DNA of 64,000 bases from Oxalobacteraceae bacterium AB_14 (GCA_000381565.1 KB906724.1:3303225-3367224); one strand, 5' to 3'. Shown: positions 25,864 to 34,672, numbered from the stretch's first letter. Numbers and translations are program-made. The notes: generated by a model from the letters alone, not told the origin.

Positions 25864-26430
25864 TCATGCGGCGGCTCCGCCTTCGTTGATCTCCTGCCGC
25901 AGCAGCTCCATCCAGCGCGCGCGGACCATCGGCTCCTTCATCGCCACCCGCCATTGCGGCCGCTCCAAGTCCTTCACGGTCAGGAACAGGCCGGTGTTGG
26001 CCTTGGCCTCGCGGGCCATGCGCGCGCTCGCCCCAGCCGCCGCGATGCCGTTGGCGACGCCAAACGCTGGCACCACCGTCCCCGCCTTCTGCGCTTGGAT
26101 CGCCCAGTCGCGAATTTGCTCGTAGTCATAGCCTTGATACGCGCCGTCGGCCAACAGCACCACCATGCGCTTGGAGCGGTTCAGGGCGATGCCCGTCCCG
26201 TCCTCCGAGTGGTCGAACCCCGTCCCCTGCGAGACTCCCGCCGCGTCGAGCATCGCCCGGTGCAGCTTCTCGCGCTGGCCCGCCCGGTGGACCACGAACC
26301 AGACCAGCGCGCCGGTCGGCCCCCACGCGAAGGCGCACACGCCCAACGCCGCGAGCCCGCCGCCCGCGAACGGCGCGAACATCGAAAAGACCAATCCCCA
26401 TATCACGAAAATCGTCGCGAAAAATCCCAT
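25864..26430 (-). CDS. DUF4755-like membrane-anchored protein (copy 3)
   Basis: 188 aa, closest relative of copy 2. Hydrophobic helices FATIFVIWGLVFSMFAPFAG and LAALGVCAFAWGPTGALVWF, then FDHSEDGTGIALNRSKRMVV, DGAYQGYDYEQIRDW, QWRVAMKEPMVRARWMELLR and QEINEGG. The start at 26430 has GGGAGGAG 3 nt upstream. It is the first gene of the minus-strand cluster and shares its upstream region with the divergent XRE regulator. Confidence 0.65.
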   Translation of the reverse strand: MGFFATIFVIWGLVFSMFAPFAGGGLAALGVCAFAWGPTGALVWFVVHRAGQREKLHRAMLDAAGVSQGTGFDHSEDGTGIALNRSKRMVVLLADGAYQGYDYEQIRDWAIQAQKAGTVVPAFGVANGIAAAGASARMAREAKANTGLFLTVKDLERPQWRVAMKEPMVRARWMELLRQEINEGGAAA

Positions 26431-26494
26431 CTTCTCCTCCCTTGTTGGAAGCGGGCGTCTGCCCGCCTGCCTAAAACGCATAATAAACCAAATT

Positions 26495-26509
26495 GGTTGA
26501 CATTCAACC
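26495..26509. promoter_or_regulatory. Operator candidate for the XRE regulator
   Basis: A perfect inverted repeat, GGTTGA-CAT-TCAACC, lies between the divergent membrane-protein cluster and the XRE gene and includes a TTGACA hexamer. A diverged half-site (AGGTTGGATTGA) follows at about 26551, next to the ribosome site. Autoregulation and control of the divergent cluster is the simple reading. Confidence 0.55.
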
Positions 26510-26573
26510 TTTTAAGTCCTTCAAAGCCTTGAGCCGGGTATCCACCATCTAGGTTGGATTGAGGAGGCCCACT

Positions 26574-26990
26574 TTGTTTCACTTCTACACATACGATGGA
26601 CAACCGCCGGCATCGGCCGCCGACGCCGAGGAGCGCGCCGCGTTCCTGCGCAAAGCCATAGGCCACGAGATCGGCGCGGCAAGGCAGCGCGCCGGCCTGA
26701 CCCAAGAATCCGTCGCCGAATTGCTGGGGATCGGCCCCGAGGCCGTGTCGCGCATGGAGCGCGGCGTCGGCTCCGTCAATGGCGAGCGCCTCGTCGTCCT
26801 GGGCGAGATGTTCGGGTGCAGCTCCGCCGAGCTCCTACTCGGCGCAAGCGACTCGCTGCCGGACCAAGCCGTGCTCATCGCCCAGCAACTCGCGAAGCTC
26901 GACACAGCAGACCGCGATCTGGTGGTCGACTTCGTCAAGACGCTTGCGCGCCGGCTCGAACCCAAAAAGCCAGCCAAGCCCAAGCGCTGA
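26574..26990 (+). CDS. XRE/Cro-type helix-turn-helix regulator
   Basis: 138-aa repressor. Residues about 28-85 form an HTH_3 domain: AIGHEIGAARQRAGLTQESV, AELLGIGPEAVSRMERGVGS, GERLVVLGEMFGCSSAELLL. A short C-terminal helical tail is basic (LEPKKPAKPKR). The TTG at 26574 was chosen because AGGAGG is 6 nt upstream; no ATG fits. It is divergent from the DUF4755-like cluster across the palindromic operator. Confidence 0.8.
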   Translation: MFHFYTYDGQPPASAADAEERAAFLRKAIGHEIGAARQRAGLTQESVAELLGIGPEAVSRMERGVGSVNGERLVVLGEMFGCSSAELLLGASDSLPDQAVLIAQQLAKLDTADRDLVVDFVKTLARRLEPKKPAKPKR

Positions 26991-27070
26991 GCACGCCGAC
27001 CTCGCCACCGCTCCCAGCCATTTCACGATTCGCTTCGACACACGGAAATTACAGGCTTGGAGACGGCTCG

Positions 27071-27088
27071 GCTTGAATCGATGCGACA
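27071..27088 (+). repeat. 18-bp motif copy A near the AraC gene pair
   Basis: GCTTGAATCGATGCGACA, differing at one base from the two arms at 29387 and 29468. It lies beyond the stop of the second AraC gene, so the three copies bracket the pair. Confidence 0.55.
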
Positions 27089-27217
27089 ACGCATTCGTTT
27101 TTTACAACTGGCAACACATTCATTTGGGAATTGGCGAGGCATCTTCACGGCGCCAGCGCGCCGTGGATGGCGATGTCGGAGGCGATGCGAACGTCGAGGC
27201 GGCGTGGCGCCGTCGCG

Positions 27218-28114
27218 TTAAGGACAAGTGGTGGCGATCTTTGAGCCGATGGCTTGATGGGATGCGCGGCGGGCGTCGTTGTCGGCCCACAGCAGCTTGC
27301 GCAACATGCTTGGCGGGATGCCGGCGGCGGCCTTGAACGACCTGGTCATGTGGGACAGATCGGAGAAGCCCTCTTCGATCGCGATGGTGGTCAGGCTGTC
27401 GACGGAGCCAAGCCGGTCCGTCGCGCGGATCATGCGGACGGCCTGCCGCAAAGCCTCGGCCGTCAGCCCCTCCTTCTTGAGCTTGCGCTCGAGCGAGCGC
27501 TGATGGCATCCGAGCCTGCGCGCCAACTCGGCGACGGGCATCGCCCCCTCGGTTTCGAAGACCAGCGCCGCGTCGGCTGCGGCGGAGCGGCGCGCGCCGA
27601 GCGTCTCCGCCAACGCCGAGAGGCTCGGGCGAGTGGCCGGCTCTCCGAGCTTGGCGTTGCGCTCCACCGCCACGATCAGCCCATCGAACATCGCGAGCGT
27701 GCCCAGCCTGCACGCATGGGGGTCTGCGGCGTCGACGCGCATCTCGCGCCGGGCAACCACCATGGGGATGCGCCCACCGCTGCTCGGCATGGACACGTTC
27801 GTGCGGACGGCCACGCCGGACGAGGCGTTGTAGGCGTTGAATCCCTCGACGACGACCGCCGGGGTCGACAGGCCCAATATCACGCGCGCGCCAGGCGTCA
27901 CGTCGCATAGCAGGAACTCCCGGACGGCGCGCTCGATCTGGCCCTCGGTCGCGCCTTCCAGCCCGCGCGCGCGCCCGGCGGCATGGTGGCGCTCATAAGG
28001 AAGGTGCCCATCGTTGACGTGCGTGACCGCCGCCGCGAAGCGCGACGATGGAGTCCAACCCGACCGCCCCTCAAGGGCATGGACGACGACGTGATAGGCG
28101 AGGGATTGGCTCAT
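27218..28114 (-). CDS. AraC-family transcription regulator (downstream copy)
   Basis: 298 aa. The C-terminal 110 residues are a double helix-turn-helix: MPVAELARRLGCHQRSLERK, LRQAVRMIRATDRLGS, LTTIAIEEGFSDLSHMTRSF, KAAAGIPPSMLRK. The N-terminal half is a ligand or dimer domain of unknown type, related to the neighbour's (SRFAAAVTHVNDGHLPYER, VEGFNAYNASSGV). The ATG overlaps the upstream gene's stop (ATGA at 28111-28114), so translation is coupled. The pair may act as homo- or heterodimers. Target unknown. Confidence 0.85.
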   Translation of the reverse strand: MSQSLAYHVVVHALEGRSGWTPSSRFAAAVTHVNDGHLPYERHHAAGRARGLEGATEGQIERAVREFLLCDVTPGARVILGLSTPAVVVEGFNAYNASSGVAVRTNVSMPSSGGRIPMVVARREMRVDAADPHACRLGTLAMFDGLIVAVERNAKLGEPATRPSLSALAETLGARRSAAADAALVFETEGAMPVAELARRLGCHQRSLERKLKKEGLTAEALRQAVRMIRATDRLGSVDSLTTIAIEEGFSDLSHMTRSFKAAAGIPPSMLRKLLWADNDARRASHQAIGSKIATTCP

Positions 28115-29106
28115 CGGCCGGCCAAGCGCGCGTCGTGAGCCGGGCCAGCAGTCGGCGCTCCGCGCGATGCGCCGGCCTCGGCGCGGGCTCCGCGCAGCGC
28201 GCTGGGCGCCATGCCGCACGCCGATTTGAACGCGCGCGTCATGTGGGCCAGGTCCGAGAAGCCTTGGTCCGCCGCGATTTGGGTGAGGGTCGCCGACGAA
28301 TGCAATTGGCTCGTCGCGCCGACCAGCATGCTGGCGAGCCTCAGCTTGCCGGCGGTGAGCCCGACGGCCTGCAACTCGCGCTCAAGCGTGCGCTTCTCGC
28401 ACCCAAGCCGCTTGGACAGCTCCTCGATCGGCATCGCGCCCTCCCGCTCGAAGACATGCGCGGCCTCGGCGGCGGCCGACCGCTCGGCGCCCAGGTGGAG
28501 CGCGATGCTCGACAGCGAGCGCGGCGGCGCGGCGCCGCTGTCGCGGTGGCGCCGCGCGCCTTCGGCAAGGAACTGTATCGACGCCAAAGACGCGCGCTGG
28601 CATCCGACGGGATCGTCGAATCCATCCGGCGACACGCGGCAAGCATAGAGGCGAAATTCGCCGCTTCCGCTCGACAGAATCCATCGCGGCGGTCCGTCGT
28701 CGCATTCCGCCTCGCCGCCACGCCGTCGGCGCGGCTCCGACGATCCCTCGCCCTCCCAGCTATTTCCAAGGTCCCGCACGTTGTAAGCGTTCAAGCAATC
28801 AAGCACGCCACGGGGATCGTCCAAGCCAAGAAGAAAACCGTGAAGGGGATGGAGGCTCGTCGCCATCCAGTCCCACGTGGCCTCCTCGATGGCGCCTTCG
28901 CCGGCGCCGCGAAGGGTGGCCCGCCGCCCCGCCGCGAAATAGCGGTCAAACGAAAGATGCCCCCGGATCGCGCTCTCGACCGAGCTGGCGAACCGCGATT
29001 CGCCGGTCCACCCCGCGCCCGACTCGAGTGCCAACACCAGCGCGGCCGGCGCGCCTCCGCCGCCGGCTCCCGCCTCTTTTCCAATGCCGGCCTTCGATTG
29101 CGACAT
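28111..29106 (-). CDS. AraC-family transcription regulator (upstream copy)
   Basis: 331 aa, paralogue of the next gene. The C-terminal double helix-turn-helix contains MPIEELSKRLGCEKRTLERE, LTQIAADQGFSDLAHMTRAF and KSACGMAPSALRG. The N-terminal domain shares GWTGESRFASSVESAIRGHL and CLNAYNVRDLG with its partner. The start at 29106 (MSQSKAGIG) mirrors MSQSLAY in the partner, which supports it. It is divergent from the PEP-CTERM gene across a 433-bp region carrying an 18-bp inverted repeat, a plausible binding site. Confidence 0.85.
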   Translation of the reverse strand: MSQSKAGIGKEAGAGGGGAPAALVLALESGAGWTGESRFASSVESAIRGHLSFDRYFAAGRRATLRGAGEGAIEEATWDWMATSLHPLHGFLLGLDDPRGVLDCLNAYNVRDLGNSWEGEGSSEPRRRRGGEAECDDGPPRWILSSGSGEFRLYACRVSPDGFDDPVGCQRASLASIQFLAEGARRHRDSGAAPPRSLSSIALHLGAERSAAAEAAHVFEREGAMPIEELSKRLGCEKRTLERELQAVGLTAGKLRLASMLVGATSQLHSSATLTQIAADQGFSDLAHMTRAFKSACGMAPSALRGARAEAGASRGAPTAGPAHDARLAGR

Positions 29107-29386
29107 GCTTCTCCATCCGTTGCGAGCCCCTCGGCCGCTCGTCGACCGGCGATCCAGCGACGTTCGCGAGATCCGGCCAGTTTCAATTTCCAAGTGGCGT
29201 CGGCATCCGAAGCGAGCCACGCCATCCGCGCGCGCCTCGCCCAAGACCGCGCGCGCTTGTTGCGAAATATGCTTCTCTTTTCAATATTACCGCATGCCGA
29301 GGCGCTCAAGTGGGGGAGCCCCGGCAAAAAGCCGCTCGCGCGAGGCGGCCGCCAACTTGCCATTTTTTCACCGATGCCGGCGCGGC

Positions 29387-29485
29387 GCTTGAATCCATGC
29401 GACAAACCGCGAAATAAAGGCATGCGAGGAAAGCCATCGCGGACGGGAAGCGGCGATCGCGCGTCGGTGTCGCATGGATTCAAGC
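29387..29485. repeat. 18-bp perfect inverted repeat between AraC and PEP-CTERM genes
   Basis: GCTTGAATCCATGCGACA at 29387-29404 is repeated inverted and without mismatch at 29468-29485, 63 nt apart. A near-identical copy lies at 27071. It could be paired operators for the AraC proteins, a long cruciform, or element ends. The rest of the 29107-29539 gap shows no gene. Confidence 0.6.
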
Positions 29486-29539
29486 CAGGGCCGCCGGGAA
29501 CGCATACCATCGGGCTCCCAATGTCTAAAAGGCAATTCC

Positions 29540-30247
29540 ATGAACGCATTCAAACGTCTGCTGGCCGTCGCCGCCCTGCTGTGCGCCTCCGCCCCGAGCC
29601 ACGCCGGCTTCTGCTTTTTCCAAGCCCCGACCTTCTCGGCCACCCAAGACTCGGCCGGCGGCGTCTTCACCCTCGACCTGACCGTCGGCGGCATCGCCAA
29701 CAATTGCCACGGCGCTCCCGGCGGCTCGCTCGCCAGCTTCGAGCTTCCCTACTTCGCCGACGCCAACGCCACGATCTCCGACCCGGCCGGCTGGAGCCAC
29801 CAGATCGAGCAGGCCTCCGGCTCCGATCTCGGCCAAGCTCTGGGCGCGCCCACCATCCGGTTCACCGCCGACGACGCCTCGCATTACGTCGCCTACGGCT
29901 CCAAGCTGTCCGGCTTCACCTTCGCATCGGCCTACGCCGCCGTGCTCAGCCCCTACCACGCCGACTACAAGACGTCCGGCATCTTCGGCGACGTCGCCTT
30001 CTCCCAGCTCTTCGTCAACCCCGGCTTGTCGCCTGACAGCTACCTACTGATCGCCGGCAGCCCCGACGCGCTGGCCGCATTGGGCAACCCGAGCCCCGTC
30101 TTCCTGCCGCCATCCGCTGTTCCCGAGCCTTCCACTTGGCTCATGCTGTTGGCGGGCTTTTCCATCGTTGCGCTCGCAAGCCGACGCGCGCGTCGCGCAG
30201 GCGCGAGTCTGCCGCGTCAACCGATGGCAATGGTTCTCACCTTCTGA
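29540..30247 (+). CDS. PEP-CTERM sorted exported protein
   Basis: 235 aa. A signal peptide (MNAFKRLLAVAALLCASAPS, cleavage after HA) leads to a beta-rich secreted domain with two early cysteines. The C-terminus is a textbook PEP-CTERM tripartite signal: VPEPSTWL, a hydrophobic helix MLLAGFSIVALA, then an SRRARR cluster, followed by about 18 extra residues. Such proteins are processed by an exosortase and displayed with exopolysaccharide. The ATG at 29540 is set by the signal peptide. Divergent AraC genes may control it. The extra tail after the arginine cluster is slightly unusual. Confidence 0.85.
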   Translation: MNAFKRLLAVAALLCASAPSHAGFCFFQAPTFSATQDSAGGVFTLDLTVGGIANNCHGAPGGSLASFELPYFADANATISDPAGWSHQIEQASGSDLGQALGAPTIRFTADDASHYVAYGSKLSGFTFASAYAAVLSPYHADYKTSGIFGDVAFSQLFVNPGLSPDSYLLIAGSPDALAALGNPSPVFLPPSAVPEPSTWLMLLAGFSIVALASRRARRAGASLPRQPMAMVLTF

Positions 30248-30518
30248 ATATCGCAGCGGGAAGGACTTCGGGCCGGCGCCGGTCAGGCATGGACGCGCCT
30301 TCGCTGCGGCGCCCGCGTTAACGCTTCACTGGCGCAGCAGGCGCGATGGCAAGCGCTCAGGCGTTGGGCGACTTGCTGCGGCGCCCAATGCCGAGGCCCG
30401 ACGCGCCGGAGCCGCTTTTTCGCCCCAAGGTCGGCGGGCGCAGCATCCCATCCACCGCCTCGCTTGCGCGGAACGACGCATACGCGACCTTGTCACCCGT
30501 GGCGGGTCTCCCCACGCC

Positions 30519-31457
30519 CTACGAGCTCAGCGCCCGGCGCAGCGTCGGGTTGATCGTATGCACCACCACCGTCTCCGAGATCATCTTGCTGACTCGCACG
30601 TGCCCCAGCGACTCCAAGCGTCCAATCGCGTGGTTCACCAAAGAAAGGGGCAGGCCAAGGGCATCTGCAATCGAATCCGACTCATGCAGCTCTTGGTTGA
30701 GGAGGCACAGGCCCACCTTTGAAACCAGCTCTTCCTGTTTCGCGCCAAGCATAATTGATACTCCGCCGGGTTTGATGAGAGAGCTGTGGGGGCCTCGCCC
30801 CAACGTCTTGAACATTTCCACGCACCCTTGATGCTCCAACACGCCCAAGCTGTCCACGACCGTGGCCTCGTCGATTCCATGGGCCTTCATCGCCGCCACA
30901 AGACTCGCCGGGGATACAAGCTGAGCGCCCCGCTGAACAAACGACTCATATAGAAATGAGAGGACCGCCACGTCGGCGGAAGTCAACCCTTTGATGGCGG
31001 GCAGGGTCGGAGACGACACGTAGGCGGGAGGGCTTCCAAGCGGTGGCTTGGATGCATGGCCGAACACCGCATCGACCACGCGGCTAAGGCACGCATCGAA
31101 GTTGCTTGGGTCGGGAACGTTCTCCCAAACTGTTGAACGCAGAGCCTCCGGCACTTCGCAACCTTCAAGCACGATGGGGATAATCTTCGTCCCTCTCGAT
31201 ATGCGCGCCACGACCGAGGCGTTGAGCTCCTCATGGACCCATGGCTTGGCGACGCTAGACGACGAGACCACTATCACGACGGCGGCGGCCTCCTTCAGTC
31301 CTTCTTCGAAGATCTTGTCGACCAGGCTGTCGCCTGGCAGCATTTCCCACTGATCAACCCAAGCGTCTATGCCTCTTCCTCTCAAAGCCGTGGCGAATGG
31401 AATGACGAAGCGAGCCTTGTCCTCGCTAGCGTGGCTGACGAATATTTTGGGTGGCAA
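30519..31457 (-). CDS. TIR-domain protein with C-terminal winged-helix region
   Basis: 312 aa. Residues 1-135 are a TIR domain: KIFVSHASEDKARFVIPFAT, GIDAWVDQWEMLPGDSLVDK, VIVVSSSSVAKPWVHEELNA, KIIPIVLEGC. The Glu pair in WVHEEL is at the usual position of the catalytic Glu of TIR NADases. Residues 165-310 are helical with winged-helix-like segments (TSADVAVLSFLYESF, SIADALGLPLSLVNHAIGRLE). The TTG at 31457 was chosen because GGAG lies 6 nt upstream. Bacterial TIR proteins commonly deplete NAD or signal during phage defence; the C-terminal part may sense nucleic acid or regulate. It stands alone, with no obvious partner gene. Confidence 0.78.
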   Translation of the reverse strand: MPPKIFVSHASEDKARFVIPFATALRGRGIDAWVDQWEMLPGDSLVDKIFEEGLKEAAAVVIVVSSSSVAKPWVHEELNASVVARISRGTKIIPIVLEGCEVPEALRSTVWENVPDPSNFDACLSRVVDAVFGHASKPPLGSPPAYVSSPTLPAIKGLTSADVAVLSFLYESFVQRGAQLVSPASLVAAMKAHGIDEATVVDSLGVLEHQGCVEMFKTLGRGPHSSLIKPGGVSIMLGAKQEELVSKVGLCLLNQELHESDSIADALGLPLSLVNHAIGRLESLGHVRVSKMISETVVVHTINPTLRRALSS

Positions 31458-31578
31458 CGTATGCTCCTGATGGTGGATTGAATTGGCAGTATATCTCGGG
31501 CGCACAAGTAGGCAGCGATCCCATGAATCGATTAGTCTACGGGCCCGATTTCCGACAGACTCCGCGCGCCCAGGACGA

Positions 31579-31611
31579 GAGGCAGCACCCGGTCCCCACG
31601 GGTGCTGCCTC
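31579..31611. terminator. Strong hairpin, probable terminator of the minus-strand gene at 31655
   Basis: GAGGCAGCACCCG (31579-31591) pairs perfectly over 13 bp with CGGGTGCTGCCTC (31599-31611) around a 7-nt loop. It lies 43 nt beyond the stop of the exported protein on the minus strand. The trailing T-run is weak on both strands. Confidence 0.55.
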
Positions 31612-31654
31612 CTCTTCGAAACGCTCGCCTATTGGTGCGAAACCTATGCGGGCA

Positions 31655-33025
31655 TCATTTTGCCGGAGCGATAGGAACTAGCACGGCATTGACAGACGCG
31701 GGGGCCACCACCGACTTGGCAGCTTCGGGCGACGCTGGTTTGGGTGCAGGCGCGGCATCGTTGGCGTTCTGAACCTTTTGCACTGCGTCCAATGTCACCT
31801 TCTTCGCCTCCAAAGTCTTCGTGGCTGACTCAAGCGTCTTCGCCAGAGCGCTAGTTTTTGGCCCGACGATCAACGAGCTTCCTTTTTTCAACTCCGAAAG
31901 CAGGTTTGGAGTAAGCGGTTTAGACAGCGGCTGAGCAAGAAATTCCGCCACTTCCGGCGACGTGGCCACTTTTGCAGCCTCTTTTGGTGGCAACGCTTTT
32001 TGGGCAGTCACGACGGCCTCCGCCGCTTGATTTTTCTCTTGGTTGGCAGCCTGCACGGCAGCAGTGTCCTTTGCTTGAGCGGCAGTTTTATCAGCCTTAT
32101 AGCGCTGGTCAAACTGCTTGAGGTCGGCAATCGTTTGCAGCATGCCCAAGCGCGCCGTCTCGTTCTTTGCCGAGAAGTCATTGGCCAACTTTGTGGCGTC
32201 GGGAGTCACCATTGCGGCCACAAAGGGCGGAGGATTGGGACCTGGGGCCGCGATCTTCATAACGTAGAGTTTGTAGAGGTCATCGCTGCTAACCTCCTTC
32301 GACGAATCTCCTGGGTATATCTCATCGACGAGCTTTGCGACCAGCACCATCGTCTTCGCCTTCACGATGGGGCCGGTGAGGGTTGTGTCGGCGGCTTCAT
32401 ACTTCACTGCGGCGAGACTCGTCTTCAGTAGGACTTTTATCGCGTTCGGCGAACAATCCCGATGGTATGAGATCAACAAGCCCTTGGCATCATCGTAGTT
32501 GGTCGTCGTCGGAATGTATCCCTTGATGGTAGCGGCGGTGATTTTCCTGCCCCCATTCATCTTCGCCTCTATGTCAGCGAGCGCGCCAAGTATTACTTCA
32601 TTTTTGAACGCATCGATGCTGGCGTTGCCTGCCGCGAGCCCCAACGAGCCACGGGCCAAAGAACTCGGGTTGGCGCCATTGATCCCGGAAATTCCTAAGA
32701 TCAAATTCCCGACCACGTTCATGATGTCCTTCGCAAAACTGACATCACGATCCGCGCGGCCAAGCGAGCTCAACCATTGCTCGCAAGCCAAATCAGACAA
32801 GACAATGCCGGACCTCAAATAGTCTCCGATAAAGGTGGAATTGGTCTGTGCCTTCGCATCGAAATCATTGAAGCGGATAACCGCCGAATCGACCTTTTTG
32901 ATGTTTTTTTGCTCGGGCTCGTATGACCTCTGCCAAAAATCATCTGACGCACGTGCTGAAGATAAGCTGCCAAAGACGAATGCGAGCGCGGCAAGGGGCG
33001 CTATTTTTTTGACGATCAAGCTCAT
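31655..33025 (-). CDS. Exported alanine/lysine-rich protein of unknown function
   Basis: 456 aa. A Sec signal peptide (MSLIVKKIAPLAALAFVFGS, cleavage near SARA-SDDF) precedes a largely helical periplasmic or secreted protein. Residues 290-450 are very rich in Ala, Lys and Gln with heptad-like spacing (AAQAKDTAAVQAANQEKNQA; LAKTLESATKTLEAKKVTLD), suggesting coiled coil, and the end is proline/alanine rich. The start at 33025 has AGGGA 5 nt upstream. Composition is more AT-rich than its neighbours. No family was recognised. Confidence 0.6.
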   Translation of the reverse strand: MSLIVKKIAPLAALAFVFGSLSSARASDDFWQRSYEPEQKNIKKVDSAVIRFNDFDAKAQTNSTFIGDYLRSGIVLSDLACEQWLSSLGRADRDVSFAKDIMNVVGNLILGISGINGANPSSLARGSLGLAAGNASIDAFKNEVILGALADIEAKMNGGRKITAATIKGYIPTTTNYDDAKGLLISYHRDCSPNAIKVLLKTSLAAVKYEAADTTLTGPIVKAKTMVLVAKLVDEIYPGDSSKEVSSDDLYKLYVMKIAAPGPNPPPFVAAMVTPDATKLANDFSAKNETARLGMLQTIADLKQFDQRYKADKTAAQAKDTAAVQAANQEKNQAAEAVVTAQKALPPKEAAKVATSPEVAEFLAQPLSKPLTPNLLSELKKGSSLIVGPKTSALAKTLESATKTLEAKKVTLDAVQKVQNANDAAPAPKPASPEAAKSVVAPASVNAVLVPIAPAK

Positions 33026-33325
33026 TTTTATCCCTGTTTTGGTGGTTTTGGACGTTTGGCGAGAGCTGTATTGCACCTAGCTCGCCGAGCTGCGCGCCTA
33101 TGACATTGGCCCGTCAACTGCTGGAACGCAGCAAAACCATCTTACAGCGGCTTGATTTTTATCAATATAATAACAAAAGCTAGCAGTTTGCTAGCGTTGG
33201 CAAAATGCAACTATACCTGCATGGCATGGTGCGGGAAATTCTCGCCAACAGGGATTGGCGATTAATAAGCTTTGGCTGGCGGCCGCAGCGACTTACGCCA
33301 TCGGCCGCAGCCCGCCAGTGCTGTG
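33026..33325. promoter_or_regulatory. AT-rich upstream region with a 17-bp palindrome
   Basis: The 300-bp gap holds an AT-rich stretch (about 33150-33175) suited to a promoter for the minus-strand exported protein, and a perfect palindrome GCTAGCAGTTTGCTAGC at 33179-33195, a candidate operator. Confidence 0.4.
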
Positions 33326-34672
33326 CTATTCTGGTTTTGATGGGTCTTGTTTAGCTTCTTTGGCTGGCGCCAGATTGGCATACCGCGCTGTGGTCTGGCC
33401 ATCCTTGTGGTGGACCACCCAGCGGAGCTGCTCCTCGGTCTGGATTGCTCCCGAGTCGATCATCTCGCTTTGGCGTATGCGCTCGATGCTGCGCTTTTGC
33501 AGATTCGCCACGCTGCGCGCGCCGATCATGTCCGCGATCACCACCGGCGACGACGTGATGTCCCGCAGGACGCGGGAGATGAAGGACCTCCGCGTGTCAT
33601 GCATGCGGATGCCCTCCAACTTGGCGCGCGTAAGCACGCGGCGGAACACCGACTTGAAGCCCTCGATCTTGTAGTGGAACACGCAGTCGTCGCCTTCCGT
33701 TCGGGGAATGGCCTTGAACGCCTCGACGGCTTCCGGCAGAAGTATGACCAAGCGCTCCTCGTCGGCCTTGGTCTGGTCCGCGTCGAGGTTGACGACGCCG
33801 CGCTCCAGGTCGATCTGCGACCACAGCAGGCCAAGCACCTCCGCCCTGCGCATGCCCGTGGACATCGCCACCGCGAAGATCAGCGGCATCTCCTTGTTGC
33901 GGCACTTGCGCAGCTCGGCCAGCAACGCCTCCTCCTGCTCAGGTCCGATGATGGTCCGCCGCTTGCGCTCCCCGCCCTTGACCTTCGTCTTGTCGGCCAA
34001 TTGGAAGGGGTTGCGCCCGTTCAATTGCTTCCAAGCGGGATGATCCGTGTAGCGCAGCTTGTTCACCACCGATTGCAGAGCGTAGAGCTCGCGCTTGACC
34101 GTGCTCTTGGCCTTCCCTTGGCCCAGGCGGTAGTCGATGTATTCGGTCGCCTCCTGCTCGGTGATCTCGTCGACATAGAAGTCGCCGATCTGCTTCATCG
34201 CGAACCCCTTCGACTTCTCGCGCAGCGCTGCCAACGGCCCACTGGGCGGCACGAAGCCCTCTTTGATGTAGGAGATGGGGACAACCTTGCAGTGGAGCAG
34301 CCGGGCGGCGGCGGCCTTCGCCGTCTGCCGAACCTTGTCGACCTCGGATTCGAGCTTCGGATTCACATAGGCGCGCATGTAGCTGTCGATGGCGTTGCCC
34401 AGCGTGCAGCGCCCCTTCATCACCAGCTCGGCGGCGAGCAGCTCGATCTTGGAGACTTCGAGCGTCGCGCGGTCGCGCCCGCGCGCGATCAGCAGCCGCC
34501 CCTCGGGGGTCTTGGTGTCTTCCAGGAAAAGCTTGGCGCGCTCGAGATCCGCGAACGACCGGTCGACGACGAAGTCGCCGCGCTCGACGCGCACTCTATA
34601 ACGTATGGATTTGGACTTGTCGGCGTTTTTCCAGTCGATGACCCGGATGCCGCGTGGTATGGATGATGCCAT
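33326..34672 (-). CDS. Tyrosine recombinase / integrase, minus strand
   Basis: 448 aa. The N-terminal arm domain and an alpha-helical core-binding domain (TVKRELYALQSVVNKLRYTD) precede a catalytic domain: Arg in STGMRRAEVLGLLWSQ (about 272), DQTKADEERLV with the catalytic Lys region, MHDTRRSFISRVL (about 358) and VVHHKDGQTTARYANL with the Tyr (about 431). The stretch between the HxxR box and the last motif is unusually long. It points away from the tRNA fragment at 34796, 124 bp from its start, a usual arrangement for tRNA-targeting integrases. Confidence 0.85.
   Translation of the reverse strand: MASSIPRGIRVIDWKNADKSKSIRYRVRVERGDFVVDRSFADLERAKLFLEDTKTPEGRLLIARGRDRATLEVSKIELLAAELVMKGRCTLGNAIDSYMRAYVNPKLESEVDKVRQTAKAAAARLLHCKVVPISYIKEGFVPPSGPLAALREKSKGFAMKQIGDFYVDEITEQEATEYIDYRLGQGKAKSTVKRELYALQSVVNKLRYTDHPAWKQLNGRNPFQLADKTKVKGGERKRRTIIGPEQEEALLAELRKCRNKEMPLIFAVAMSTGMRRAEVLGLLWSQIDLERGVVNLDADQTKADEERLVILLPEAVEAFKAIPRTEGDDCVFHYKIEGFKSVFRRVLTRAKLEGIRMHDTRRSFISRVLRDITSSPVVIADMIGARSVANLQKRSIERIRQSEMIDSGAIQTEEQLRWVVHHKDGQTTARYANLAPAKEAKQDPSKPE

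Noticed and set aside
33347..34666. 439-codon plus-strand frame
   Set aside because: Antisense of the minus-strand integrase; His/Leu/Arg-rich with no domain.
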